Of a stretch of 64,000 bases of DNA, positions 44,063 to 56,480 are shown in pieces (the first letter of the stretch is position 1; every line of letters begins with the position of its first letter). The stretch spans positions 10,133,379-10,197,378 of the forward strand of contig BSYO01000010.1 of the NCBI GenBank assembly GCA_033239525.1. Direction: 5' to 3'. The position numbers were made by a program, and so were the translations under genes. The notes below the pieces were generated by a model that was not told where the DNA came from, made no database searches, and saw only the letters and a program-made list of their open reading frames with translations. The stretch is from Nepenthes gracilis (Eukaryota; Streptophyta; Magnoliopsida; Caryophyllales; Nepenthaceae).

Positions 44063-44968
44063 GATGCACGAGAATGTGGGGCAGCAGCTCTATTGGATTT
44101 GTTGGTCTTTGATATGCATTCCAGTCTACTTTTTGCTTCTCTGCGGAAGGTTGTAGCTCTTTTTGGAATCGGGGCATTATGTTACATGGATTGGTTTGCT
44201 CTCTGCTTATTTCACCTTTGCTCTTTGAGTTGGGTAAATGAGTGTTGAGATTAATTTGTGGATGCTTCCATCATGGTCGATCGAGCCTCGTGGCGGCTCT
44301 TTGTTGGATTTGATGAAGTAGCTCGGTCTTGGTTTTCGATATGTAGATCTGTTGCTTTTGGTTTTTTAGTGATTTATCACTTGGCCGAGAGGGCATTTGC
44401 GGGAGCGGTGATGGAGGAATGGTGCGGATTTCCTTTTCTGCGTGATGTAGTACAAAAGTTTGTTGATGGCTATTTGCATGAGAATATTCTGCGGGTTACG
44501 TGGAATGATGATTGCTGGATTGTAAATTTCGTAGTTGTCTTTGGAATATTTGGAATCTTCCTGGCGCAATGTTTGTTTTTGAACTTGCGGGAGGTGGATA
44601 ATAGCCATGCAAACTCTTGGAAGTGCTGTTTTTAGTTGCCGTTACTTGGAATTCTTGGCTGTTGCTGGTCGGTTGTTTCCTCTGACTAAGTCCGGTTGCT
44701 AGAGATCGAGGTTTCTTGTAGGAATGCCGATTTGGTGTTGTGGGTGGCTTAGCAAGCTGGCTTGGCTTTTTACCCGTATTGTTTGCTGTAATCTAGAGGT
44801 TAATTTTTCAGTTGTCGTTCGCTCGATTATAGGATTTTGTTCATGGTGATGCTCGGGGAATGCCCTAGCTCATTGTTCTATCTCTAAGTTGGCAAAACAC
44901 TTGGAGTCAGAACATCGTCTTGTATTTTTATTTAATTTAATTCAATTTACTTACTTACCAAAAAAAAA
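44063..44968 (+). mobile_element. 3' end of the outermost pile element, unit 2
   Basis: Counterpart of 25440-26355. The frame 44258-44635 looks open for 125 codons but no motif is recognised and unit 1 does not conserve it. After poly(A), 'tgctaaaagctc' marks return to LTR-like sequence. Confidence 0.6.
44851..44968 (+). repeat. Shared 3' tail, + copy 13 (unit 2)
   Basis: GCTCGGGGAATGCCCTAGC hairpin and CTAAGTTGGCAAAACACTTGG, nearly identical to 26234-26355, ending TTACTTACTTACC plus A9. Confidence 0.9.
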
Positions 44969-47730
44969 TGCTAAAAGCTCAACAAATGCAATATTCTCAA
45001 AGGTAATAACGATACATGCAAAGTAAAGAAAAAGAGAGAGATATATGAACATAATGAGGATGCATACACAAAAAACATGATCGAATGCCTTTGGAATATG
45101 ATTGACTTCTTATATTTTATCGTTCTTCTTTTTGGGATGTGAATTAGGCATAATTACTTATCTTTACGGATCGGGATTTGTAAACCTCACTAGCTAAAGG
45201 TGCGGGGGAGAACAAGGAAGGATCATGATTGTGATGGATCGAGTTATTCTCCTTAAATAACCTCGCGTCAGTATAATAATGGACTAGTATTCTAATTAAA
45301 ATTATTAATTTACATTAAAAAATTAGGTAGAGGTTCCGTTTATAAATCAAACATTTGTCAAAATACAAACACCTATAAATCGACCTGCATAACAATCTAT
45401 AACAATTCCATGACAAAACTACAAGTCCCAATGCTGACACACTACCGCGAAGATCTAATCGCCATATCGACAGAGGTGGCACGACATCATAACTCGATTA
45501 TAGTGCCGGTGGGGAAGGATGCCTACTAAGAACCCTCAATCATAACCACAATGAAAGACCTCAGGAAGTATAAAAACACAATATCTGACCCGATCCATCA
45601 TTTATCCATACCAAATATCATTAATCACCACCACACATGTCTTATATAGTTTACAAAAAGTAGAACAAAATTCATTTTAGTACACAAAATCAGCTAAGTC
45701 CCAATCCCAAGCTTTGCATGTAATATCAGTACATTTTATCGCACTTCTATGGCCTATTCTATCTCGTCGGGCATCAATGCGTTCTCATCTAAAAGATATA
45801 CAGTAAGGGTGACCATACGGCCTAGCAAATGAAAGCATATGTCACTAACTACAGGCAGGTAAAAGTGAAAACAATAATTGGATGAAAAGTCATATACTCA
45901 GGACAAAGGAAAACATGAGATGAAGGAGAACATCCGAAATTATCTAGTTCACATGTTTACACCAGTTATGTTTTATTCACTTTCATTATTACCATCAATC
46001 TTTGCGGACCCCGGAGCTAGTAAGTCGTACTAGCCAACGATGCGAGAGAACGAGGAAAGGAAAGTGTTCACTACACATTCTAAAACTAGCTACATTTTAG
46101 GTCTGCAGTACTCGACCATCGGCTACATTTTAAACTTGCAGCACTCGTCCATCTCAATCGCCCCATATCCCTCAGGGACTAGGGCAATCCTCATTCTTTC
46201 ATAGTAGTATCCTGAAGCATACACTGAAGATCACCCATCCCCAGGAGCTGCCGGAGTATTCCTTGGGTTCCCGTCGTGATGTACATGGTAAGTTAGAGGG
46301 TACTACCCCTATGAACCATGATCTTAGTTTTAAAATTAGTCTTAATCCTTTGAAGGGGAATCCACCATTTGCCATATACATTCTCCAATTGGGAAATCAC
46401 ATTCCCATCACATATCTCCAACCGAGAGGCCAAATCCATCATATTGCACTTTGTGGATTCCCTTCTATTTACTTGCTCGGTTCCTTTTTTTCGTTTGGAA
46501 CTTAAATCGTTTAACCATTAAATTCAGACTCGCAAGAGAGTTTGGTTTTTACTTACTTCCGTTGGTCAAACACCACCTTAGAAGCCTCCGGGACGCATTA
46601 CCTTGATCCCGGTACACAATTACACATTTTTAGGGCTTACAATTTGACACAAATATTTAGACATAAGTTCCATCACAATTGAAGAGAGTTAAAGCATGCA
46701 CATTTGCCTTCCATTTTTGGGTGAACAGTGTCAGGCCACTTTTAGAGGGCTCGGACGTCGCAAACGGGTCGATTCTTGCGGAATCGGACGTCCGGTCGAT
46801 ATATGCTTACAATTGGGATGTGGGGATTCATATTTTGAAGTTACTTCAACATATTATAAAGGTGGAAACATGCAAATTTTCCTTTTAATTTCAAGTGAAC
46901 AGTAACAGTGCCCTTTTAGAGGGCTTGGACACCGCGAATGGGTCAAAATGTGCGAGATCGATCACACGGCCGATGTATATACACATTTGGGACATGGTGA
47001 TTCACATTTCGGGGTCAATTTAACAAAATATGGTTTGGGAATGGAAAACCCCCAATTCCCATAGGTTAGGGTTTGGTGGCACTCCACCGACCGGATCGGT
47101 GGGTAAATCAGATAATAAATTACATAATCGTTGGTCACAAGTCACGGGTATTACATTTTCTATGATTTGGGTGGGTATCAAGACGAAAATACCTGATGAT
47201 AAATGAAAAACATCAAAAGAGGAAAGTTAGTGAATATGAGAGTACTTGCCTCGACGTGTGCTACCTCTTTTATAACTAGCTATCAGACGGAATAGGAATC
47301 TGCAGCTCGATCTCCTCCCTTCTCTCTCTAGGAACGGCGCTCTCTCTCTTTAAATGGGTTTGGCAGCGTGGAAAAGTGAAAATCGCAAAGTAGGATGCGG
47401 GTTTATAATCGTCAGGCGCTCGAGTGCCGGCGAGCTCAGTCTCGTCAGCGGCGCGGCCTTATGGCCGGCTGCGCTTGACGCGCACGGAGCTCGCAACAAG
47501 TGGGGTGCTCTTTTGGCAACCATCGATAGTTCGAACTCGAGTGCAGTAGGCGCGACTGTTGTGACCATTAGTAGTCCCTGACGATTTATTTTTTCGATTT
47601 TTCTTCCGATACATATATTCATTCGTTCAATAGGTTTAGTATTAATTATTATCACATTGATTACCTCATACTTATTTTATTTTTAGACTCGGAACCTCAT
47701 AATGATGCCTCGTGATCCTAATCTTAGAAT
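44969..47730. repeat. LTR-like AT-rich sequence, unit 2
   Basis: Non-coding counterpart of 26356-29890 but in a coherent, non-repeated order. Contains a GC-rich stretch at 47403-47580 ('ggcgctcgagtgccggcgagc') whose phrasing resembles the GC-rich LTR block at 19290-19500. No gene recognised; the open frames at 46679-46905 and 47354-47581 have no motifs. Confidence 0.45.
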
Positions 47731-47734
47731 AGTA

Positions 47735-49135
47735 GCGTCCTTCATCATGAAATAGGCTGCTATCATGGGTTTTAAAATGGGCAAACTCGATACAATACCT
47801 AGAGGTCCCATTGATCACCTCTAGGCTCTCGTCTCGATTGCGAATCTCTCAGTGAGAATCACCAAGAGGACTACATCTTGGAAATGTAGATGGCTCTCTC
47901 CCGGTGGGCGATGCGACTCGTTGCCTCCATTCTCTCTTCTATCCACCTTTATTGGGCCTCTCTTTTTATTTTGCCCAAATCCATCCTTAAAGCAATTGAG
48001 TGCATTCTTGGTAGCTTCCTTTGGAATGGTGCTAGAAGAAAGCGATGCGTGCTAAAGTAGCGTGGCATGATATATGCTTCCCAGTCGGAAGGTGAAGTTT
48101 AGGTATCGAGAAACTTCTTTGGATCAAAACAAGGCTCTCGGTGTAAGCTCCTTTGGCGCCTCTTAACTAAAGATCCGAGTTCGGCCTGGTCTTCATGGAT
48201 TTATAAGAAACGAGAATCAAAGACCAGTGCATTTGGACCTTGAAAATCCCGACATACGCCCCTTGGAGGCTGGCTTGAATTATGGCGAGGACTTTCATGC
48301 GTGCCTACTCATCGAGGATATAGGGGGATGATTACGATACCATCCTCGGCATGATCATGGCACCCCCTTGGCCCCCCAGTGAGGTGAGTATTGATCGTAC
48401 TGCGCCTTGTTTGAGTTTGAATTGGGATGTTAAGGTTGATGCGATAATCGGGAATAACAATTGGTCTTGGCCCTGACCCTTTTGACCTTTGAGGTATCCC
48501 ACCTTATGATGAATATCTTAGGAAAGTCCTCCCATGCAGCAACCAAAAAAGACTCTTTGAGGTGGATTGGGAATGTCGAGGGCATTTTCACGACTAAGTG
48601 CGCTACCGTCTCATCCATCTCCCCCGAACCTAAAGGGTTTCTTGGGCTCGATTGGTGTGGGGTCCTTCCCGTATCCCCTCCCACGCCTTTACCCTCGGCT
48701 TCATAGTTAAAGGTAGATTGAATACTCTTGACAAATGCATTATATCCCAAACTGTCTCCCTTGTTGCACTCTCTGTCTGAGGAAAATGAAGACCTTGGTC
48801 ATCTTTCTTTTCTTGCCATTTCTCGAGCATTATGGGATCTTGTCAGAAGACAATCCCGGTATTCATTAGCCCCACCCAGATTGGAATCGAGAACATAGCT
48901 TGGGTTGCTTCTATTTGGAAGGGAAAAGCTTTATAAGTCGTCTCAAAAGATTATCCTTGGCCGCCACAATTTACTTCATATGAAGGGAGCGTAATAACCG
49001 TATATTCCAAAAATCATCCCCCCAGGACATTTCCCAAATCTTCTCTTCGGTGGTCAATGTTGTGAGACTCAAACTATTGACCATCCTGGTGCCTGATAGG
49101 GGAGGCTCCAGGACGACTCGGATGCGGTGGGGTGT
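47735..49135 (+). pseudogene. LINE ORF2 C-terminal part, error-rich copy
   Basis: Pieces in changing frames: IMGFKMGKL, RITKRTTSWKCRWLS, a hydrophobic block corresponding to IHLYWASLFILPKS, later CGVLPVSPPTPLP and FFSCHF-like remnants, and RERNNRIFQKSSP near 48985. Frame changes occur about every 50-100 bp, denser than in the other LINE copies. Family identity is clear from conserved order. Confidence 0.75.
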
Positions 49136-49391
49136 ATAAAAAAAATATAAAAAAAAAAAAATAAATAAATAAATAAAACATAAAAAAAAAAAAAAGAAAG
49201 GGGGATTATGACTTGAGTGGCTGTTGATGTTGCCTCCTGGCATTCCTGTTGACCTTGGGCGGTTTTTGCCTTTCTCTCGTGCGGAGTTTGAGATAATTGA
49301 CGATTGGTTTGGATGGCTCTGTTGAAGCTTGGTTCCCGGATGTGGTTTGTTTCTTCACTCATTAGTTTTTGTTTTGTGTGTTAGATCTTGG

Positions 49392-49456
49392 TCGGGGCTA
49401 TGCCCTGATTGTTGTATAGTCCCCTCCCTCAATCTGCCTCCCCCCCCCAAAAAAAA
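49392..49456 (+). repeat. Variant LINE 3' end
   Basis: Carries GTCGGGGCTATGCCCTGA, like hairpin 1 of the shared tail, but lacks hairpin 2 and TTACTTACC. It ends in a C10 run plus A8. A divergent or rearranged terminus. Confidence 0.5.
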
Positions 49457-51438
49457 GAGGTGTGCGTGGGTGTGTTGTGCAGGGCTTTATTGTTTCTGAT
49501 AGGTTTGTCATGACTGGTTGGATGATGAATGGCTGGGGAAGTGGATTGCATTGGCCTCTAGTTGTTAACTTCCATGTACTTTTGTTGTTTTAGAGGTGCC
49601 TGGGGGTGGCCTGAGGTTGTTGCTTTCGGCATTTTGTTGTCCCATTGGGGCTTTGAAAATGCTGGTTCTGCTGGGGGGCAAGTGTCATGGAAGGAGTTGT
49701 GTGGCGGTTGTTGGTGAATCTTTGCTTGTTCTTTGAATAAATTTAGTGGGTGCCGGTAGAGGCGATCTCGACTTTCTTCGGAGTGGTGTGGGGTTAATGG
49801 TCTATGTGCTATCTCGTGATTAGGATATTACGGTCTCCGGCCTCACGAGTTATAAGCGAGTATACTTATCTATGGTTTTCTTATTTGAATATGCTGAGGC
49901 ATACCTGGGTGTTGTTGGCTGTTCGGGAGCCTTCTGGTTTGTTGTTCGGCGGCTAAGTTGAGGTACTACTGGAACCCATTGAACTGATGTTGTCTCTGGC
50001 TGAGGAATGATGGGCTGATCATGTATAATTGAATGAACATGGAGCGACATATGTTTTTGGATCGGATTCTGATCTTTGTTAGGTGGGGTATGATTAAATT
50101 TGGGTTGCACCGCACTTGTTAGTCTTGATCGGGCATTTTCATCTCCTTTCAATGAAGTATGGAATGTGATGCCCATGGCTGCTTGCAGGATTGATGCCAC
50201 GGTTTTGCGGGGTTGTCTGCGCTTGTTGGCTTGATGTTGTGGTCCATCGTTAGAAATTCTTTGTTGGGCTGTGTATCACTGTTTTAGCCACGGCTAACGT
50301 GCCTGTGAATTCTCTAAATGTGCAATCGAATTTTGCTGATCTGTTTGTCTTGTGTTCTTGAAATTTTCTCATGTGATGCACATTTTCTTGACGGATGGGT
50401 AATTGTGTCTTTTCTTTCTTTGGAATCTTTGGGAGGAGATTATGTTTGGTGTGAATTGGAAGTTTTGGATTCTGATGGCCTTGAACATGGGCGATAGCGG
50501 TATGTCTTTGTTGGGTGGATGCGGATGATTCTGTTTGATCCGATGGAATTGAAGATGTTGTCTCGCTTGCTCTCCCATGATGGTATCTTGTCAAGATTGG
50601 TCTTTGGTAGATGAAAGGAACTGGTATTGCGATGCAGGGTATCAATGCGAATGTCGCCTATATGCTTCTTTGAAAAAAGTGGTTTTCTTGCATTTGGTTT
50701 CTAGCGAGGTTAGTGGTTACGTGAGATGTGTGGCTGTTGCTGTTGATTATGCCCCTCTTGGTTTGCGGTGTCTTTGCGGGTCAGAATGGTGTAATTGTCT
50801 GTGGGATTCCATGGCCGGCTTGTTGACACATTGGTTTCTTCTTCCATTGGGGTGTTGGGCACTGCCCAGATTTTTGTGATGCTCCTTTCCCGGCAAATAT
50901 TACAAGATGCCTCTACATCTTGCTCATAGCAATTATTCTGCCCTCTACGGGAGGCGATCTTGGGAAAGGCTGCTCTTGTTTTTGGATTCGCTCTCTTGTG
51001 CTCTTGCGTGGGCATGTGAATGGCGGGCCGGCCTCTTCTTTGATGGTTTCTCGGGAAGCTTGCGGGCGGTGTATACTCTGTTGATGTTTTTGTAGCGCCA
51101 TGTGCTCCCTGTTGGCGGAAGCGGGATGCCGTGTGTTGCCGGCTATTAGGTTTGATGTTGTAAATTCTTTGCTGGGGTGATCGGATGGTTGTTCGGTCTT
51201 CTCGGTAGTAATTTTTGCTTTAGATTATGTATTACGAAAGTGTACTTTTTTTGCTCTTCTGTTAGATAGTTCCTCTTAGGTTTTTTTGAGGAATTCTCTG
51301 TTGTACCGGTTGCTCGTGGTATGCCCTAACGTTTTATGTTCTAATTCCAATTCAAAAAACTTGGAGTTATAACATATTTTTTTGTAAATTTTTCTTCCGT
51401 TAATCCAAAATACACACTTACTTACCAAAAAAAAAAAA
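49457..51438 (+). mobile_element. LINE-type 3' body with tail, separate only in unit 2
   Basis: T/G-rich body without recognisable protein, tail at 51312-51438, poly(A) at 51427-51438. Host sequence 'gacgtactcaacg' follows directly and is uninterrupted at 29908 in unit 1. Pieces of this body also appear inside the unit 1 mosaic. Confidence 0.65.
51312..51438 (+). repeat. Shared 3' tail, + copy 14 (no tail partner in unit 1)
   Basis: GCTCGTGGTATGCCCTAAC hairpin, then CCAATTCAAAAAACTTGG with TTCTAA/TTATAAC bracket, ending CACTTACTTACC plus A12. Confidence 0.85.
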
Positions 51439-52350
51439 GACGTACTCAACGTCCAATAAAATTGTTTAGAAAAGGCCAAACACCACGTGGCATAGTGGTA
51501 TGCCTATCACCCGGTCATATAGGGCCAATAAAATGCTACCCTAACCTCCTGCATTCCAAAGGCAATCGTCATTCTTCCACAGTATTATCCTAAGGCATGT
51601 CAAGGATATCACCCGCTCCAATAAGCGGTCAGAATATACGGCCAAGGTAATCCTTGAGTTTTCACTATAATATCAACGGCATGATAGGGAATACTTCCCT
51701 CTAAATGATGTTGAGGTGTCTTGATTGAGTAGTCGATAAAGAACAGAGATACCAAATGGGCGTGGTGATCTTTGTAGAAGATGCGATTTTTGGGTTGATA
51801 AGTCGGGTGGATAGGATCCGAAGTTGCTAAATGGCGAAGTGCTGATGTGGCGAGGTCGAGAATGCCTTTGGCGGGATGTCTGCAAGGCCATGGCTGTTTT
51901 GGTTAATGACCAGGCTGTTGCCAAATGCCGAGAGATGGGTTGAGGAGTCGGTGGCTTGAGATGCATTTGGATGTTTCTCCTCCGAGGTGAACGGTTTGTG
52001 CTACGGTGAAGACCGAGGTCTTCAACTGCCTTCATCCGAGTTGGTGCTTTCCGAAACGCTGCTAGGGTGAGATGCCCTGGTTGAGGTAGCCGATTAAGAT
52101 CCGTGATGCCGTATGGGTGTGTTTGTTCCCAAATGCCGAGGTGTTGATGTTGATTTAGCTTTGTTTTGATTTCCGAAGTAATCAGCCTTCTATGCTTGAT
52201 TATTATTTTCATGACTTGTATCATGTTTATTCAGGGTCTGCCCTAGTTGTTATGCTCTACCTCCAAGTCGGCAAAATACTTGGACTAGAACATAGGTGTT
52301 ATAATTTTCTTTTCTATTTTATTATAATTTACTTACTTACCAAAAAAAAA
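51439..52350 (+). mobile_element. LINE-type 3' body with tail, unit 2
   Basis: Counterpart of 29908-30818. Differences cluster at CCG and CAG: 'gtggcaggtcccgag' in unit 1 is 'gtggcgaggtcgag' here. The minus-strand open frame 51673-52224 has no motif and reflects base composition. Confidence 0.55.
52232..52350 (+). repeat. Shared 3' tail, + copy 15 (unit 2)
   Basis: CAGGGTCTGCCCTAG hairpin, CCAAGTCGGCAAAATACTTGG, ending TTACTTACTTACC plus A9. Confidence 0.9.
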
Positions 52351-53260
52351 GGTTTCTTATTCATTTGAGGGAAAGTCTGCCATACTTCTTTCATATACCG
52401 GGAGAATGGATCAATCATACCACATATTGTGGCATTCCCTCCATATACCTTTATATATATTTTTTATAGTTCTTATGGGCTTAGGTTTCACATGACTTCA
52501 ACATATTCACAATTTAACATAATACTTTGGAACGATTTAGAAATTCTTACCACATCAGACCATGTGACCTTGGAGCTTCCAGACGATATTCCCCTCACAA
52601 TTGCTTAACATAATATTTTTCGGATTACACAATTAAATATATGCAAATGTATATGCAATTTAATTAACAATTGAACATGTGGAATTATGCAAAATTTCAT
52701 GGAAGCCTCGGGTGAACAGTGCTGCGTGTGAACAATGCATGTGAACAGTGCACAGATGCACATATCGGATAATTGATGGAATTTTGGGCATTCAATGGAT
52801 AAATTACCAAGTGCAAGATATAGGTAATCATAATTTCAAGCCAATTTATGTAGAAAATTTGAAGTAAATGCCTAAACGAGAGTGCAGGCGCAGTCTCGAG
52901 TTTCATGAATGGAAATTTACATAAATCCACCAAATTAAGTACTCAATCGATAAATTAACTTATATAGGGTATGAGTAATGATATTCTAATCTCAATTTAT
53001 AAAAAAGCCCGAACAATCAGAGTCCGAAACCACCGGAACGCGGGGTTAGGGTTTAGTGAAACAAAATTCACATAAATTGATAATTTATACAAATTTGGAC
53101 ACGAAATTCATATTTATGCATAATCTTGCTATGGGTATCACATATACAAGCATGGGTTAGGTATAGGGTCAAAAATACTCAAAGGACAATGAACGAAAAT
53201 CAAAGAAAATGGAAGTGCGGCATGAAATTGGAATTCACCTTTGTTTAGCGTTTGTTTGGC
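52351..53260. other. AT-rich LTR-like sequence, unit 2, no gene seen
   Basis: Counterpart of 30819-31730. Ends with agcgtttgtttggc (53247-53260), the 5' target repeat of the next element. Confidence 0.45.
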
Positions 53261-53456
53261 GTTTCTCCAACTGCAGGTGGATCGATCTTTGTGGCTGAAT
53301 ATAGTTGGCTCATGGATTTTTCGATGCCTGCTGGTCACCGGGGTCAGGCTGTGTGTAGCCGCCGAATATGGTAGGCGGAGTGTGATCAATTTGGTCGCGG
53401 TGTTTGTTTTGCAAAGCAAGAGGTGGATGCGCCTGAGAATGCTATACTCATCTTGG

Positions 53457-53476
53457 TACTTACCAAAAAAAAAAAA
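53457..53476 (+). mobile_element. Micro-insertion, unit 2 copy
   Basis: TACTTACC plus A12 between gctatactca (53441-53450) and gctatactca (53477-53486). Unit 1 shows a 16-bp perfect TSD; here both repeats are altered where unit 1 has CTG (actgg becomes cttgg and acctgg). Confidence 0.85.
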
Positions 53477-53732
53477 GCTATACTCAAATACCTGGCGGGA
53501 TGGGTTAATGCGAAAATCCAACTTGTCATGTCTCCTTCCGACGTGACTGTCGAGGAGAAGTTTGTCATTAGTGCCGCAAAACGTGCAAGGAGTTGTCAGC
53601 TAATGGAGTCCTCTAAGAGCACTATGTGTGGGTATCACACGCATGGTGGCTATTGCTTTAGGCTACTTCTTAAGTTAGATTTCACCTTTTGTTGGTTTTT
53701 TTGTTCGGACCTCATGATTTGTATCAGGGTAA

Positions 53733-53851
53733 TTGGGTTTGTCCCAGTCTCTACGTTCTTACTCCAAGGTGGTTAAGACTGGGGGTTAGAACATAGTCTT
53801 TTTGTAAACTTTCATTTATTTAATTTAATTTACTTACTTATAAAAAAAAAA
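53733..53851 (+). repeat. Shared 3' tail, + copy 16 (unit 2), divergent
   Basis: TTGGGTTTGTCCCAG hairpin and CCAAGGTGGTTAAGACTGGGG, ending TTACTTACTTAT plus A10. Partner of 32197-32308, and here the poly(A) survives. Confidence 0.78.
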
Positions 53852-56351
53852 AGCCTTTGTTTGGCCATTTCTTTCTCTTCTCCCTCCCTCTCTCCCTCTA
53901 CCCATGCACTTCTGATTTTCCTTCTCCCCACCCACAGCCGCAATGGATATAAAATGCCCGTACATGACTTTAACACATTTTGGGGCTCGAGCACGCAACG
54001 AGAGTGTTTCGGGCGCCAACACGCTGGAATTGGCACTTGCTAGGGGGCTCACACGCACAGAGGGCACGGATCAAGCCCGCATCAAGCTCGGAGCAAGCCA
54101 GCTTCGCATTTTTGCTGTCCGAGACTCGTTTCGACCCTTCAAATCCAATATTTTACATCCTATGACTCTAATTTTAATTATATTACCTTAATAAGTCAAG
54201 ATTATCATAATTTAAAACTTGAAATCTTATTCACGGATGGACATTTCACAGTTTATAACTTCGGTTCCCGATTTTGCCAATTCCAGGTCTTTGGGCATTT
54301 CAATTCGATTCCCCCCATATCCTTTGACCTTGATTCACTTATATTAACTTAATTATTCATATCTACCATATATGAGGAACTGGTACCTTACGAGAATAGC
54401 TTTGATTTCATCGTTTGGCATGAATTTTATGTTCGATTTATGTCCAAAAGATTTGTCCTAAGCCCTAAATCGAAAATGGAGGAATATTAGTGGTAAAAAC
54501 CTTGTGAATGAGATGAAAATACATTTGACACATTAGTTAAGTTTATTTGTGATTTTTGTTTGAGAATTTTGTACAAAGGCTATCTGTCAATTTTAAGATT
54601 TTGAAATTATCCAACATTTGATTTGTATAAATTTGAAGTGGCCTTTGCGGTATGATGAGTTAAGACTAAAAATTAAGAACAAGAATACCCTAAGTTAGTA
54701 AAAAAATTGGACCTAGGACTATTTTACGGTTAGGTAGGGTTCTCTAACATGCTTGAGAATGTTACGGTGGTAATCGAGGATAGTTCATCTATGGAGTAAT
54801 GCCGGGTCCGCCCCTCGGGGCGTTAATTTTGGAGGGTAGATATTTTGAATGATCTCACCCTCGGGGTGAAAAATTTGAGAATGAGAACTTTCAACTTTGA
54901 ACTTTTGCCTTGGATTGTGTGGAAGTGAATACAATCTATCCTTGATTGTTCGCTCCCTCGGCTGATGCGACGGTGTACTAGTTCGAATTCTTTGGATAGT
55001 AAAAGCTAAATTAAAGAATAAGTGAGATTTTTGAACTGATTTTGATTTTTGGCACATTTCGATTAAGATGAAAAAGAGAATAAATTACAAAAGTGAAAGA
55101 TATAAGAAGTGAAATAGGATTTTTGTCTCTAAACACATGTTTTGAGATCGTTTCATGTTATGCTTCTATTTCCACGTGTTTTGATCTCTAATCATGTCAT
55201 GCCATTTTCCTTCTATTATATATATGTTTATAAGAACTCTGTATTTCTTTGATTTTATTATACATTTCTCAGTTTCGGCTCATTCTTGTTATTTTCGTCC
55301 CCCCTCTAGATCAGACTGTGAAGCTGATGCCTGACAAGTAGTATTGAAGGAAGGACTTAGTTAAAAAAGCTTGTTAGGCCTTGAAGTCTTTTGAAGATTT
55401 TGGAAGAATTGATAAATTGTGAACGTATATAATCTAGTATTATGGATGGATGTTGTATATTTTGATGACATAGCATATCATATGTGACGGAGCAGATTTT
55501 TTTTTTAGCAACCTCCGTCAATAATAAATAAACTAATGCCCAAAATGACTAATATAATCGTCAACAAAATCCGGGTAGAGTTCCCTCTAAAACTTGACAA
55601 AATCAATATAAACAACCTAAACTATTCACAAACTAGACAGACATATAGATATATAGACTTCCACATTCATTTATTTCACAACCACGAGATTAACAAAACG
55701 TCATAATATCCATGGGTCTGAGACAATATATCCTATCCACTATCTTGGTTCAAAAGGGAGATGCCAACCAAGAACCTGTACAAAAAACGTGGAAGCAAAG
55801 CTAGATACAAACAATTGTCCTACAGTAGCAAAAACAGTAATCCAACATAAAACATAACACGCTATGGCTTTCAATTTCCATCCATAAAGTTTGCTATTTA
55901 CATTCACTATCTTCAAACTTCCAAAGTTCTTCAAAGGACTTCAGGTCTTCTCTAAATTTCCTTATCTCAGTCCTTCATTCACTCCTGTTCGTCTGGCATC
56001 AACTTTACGGTATCATCTGGAGGGAGAAAAAGCAGAAGAGTGGGCCGAAGCCCAACAGTGTACCATAAAAGCATGCAATTTAAACTATTTTATAGATAAC
56101 ACATAAATGCAGCAGAAGAATAGCCATGCAAATATCCAAAACAAAAGGCACATAAATAGTGAGAAAAGCATTGTTCGTTATAAAAGCATGTCAGAAGCCA
56201 TAAGTCAAATTCTAAATTTCTCTAGTTCTTCAAAATCTAACTTCGTTATCCTGAATAGACCCAAACTAGAAGACCCTTAGGCTTGGGGAGGCGAATAATC
56301 GAGGCTAGATTGTATTCCACACACAATCCAAGGCCAATGTTCAAAAGTTTT
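53852..56351 (+). repeat. LTR-like sequence, plus orientation, unit 2
   Basis: Counterpart of 32309-34755, with about 75 extra bp of T/C-rich sequence at its start (53866-53925) that unit 1 lost together with the element 3' end. Non-coding; the frame 53943-54191 is conserved in both units but has no motif. Confidence 0.5.
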
Positions 56352-56365
56352 CAATGTCCAGAATT

Positions 56366-56480
56366 TTTTTTTGGTAAGTAATTAATTTGCATTATAAAGA
56401 AAAGAAAATACAACACCTATGTTCTGTTCCAAGTGTTTTGCCGACTTGGAGTAAGAACATAGAGTAAGGACAACCCTGAG
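56366..56480 (-). repeat. Shared 3' tail, - copy e (unit 2)
   Basis: Same as 34770-34884: minus-sense CTCAGGGTTGTCCTT hairpin, CCAAGTCGGCAAAACACTTGG, AATTACTTACC and poly(A). Confidence 0.88.

Larger units (their letters stand above)
47731..49456 (+). mobile_element. 5'-truncated LINE fragment, separate only in unit 2
   Basis: Starts inside RT (ATCATGGGTTTTAAAATGGGC encodes IMGFKMG), runs through zf-RVT, an A-rich block at 49137-49197 and a short 3' UTR. It ends at 49456 in a variant 3' end (TCGGGGCTATGCCC, C-rich run, A8). In unit 1 only interleaved traces occur. No TSD identified. Confidence 0.65.
53261..53851 (+). mobile_element. Complete short non-autonomous element with 14-bp TSD, unit 2
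   Basis: agcgtttgtttggc (53247-53260) and agcctttgtttggc (53852-53865) differ at one base. The 591-bp insert has a non-coding body, an internal micro-insertion (53457-53476) and the shared tail with poly(A) at 53842-53851. No protein coding. It is either a 5'-truncated LINE 3' UTR or a dedicated non-autonomous family. Confidence 0.82.

Noticed and set aside
44258..44635. 125-codon + frame in unit 2
   Set aside because: The matching unit 1 segment (25640-26040) is not open in this frame; no motif; in an element 3' body.
47403..47580. GC-rich island as a host gene promoter or exon
   Set aside because: Short, flanked by LTR-like DNA, phrased like the GC-rich LTR block at 19290-19500, and with no supported reading frame.
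51673..52224. 183-codon minus-strand frame, with a partner at 30171-30692, as a conserved gene
   Set aside because: Conserved only because the units are duplicates; it runs antisense through an element body up to its tail and has no domain. The two copies differ by frameshifts.
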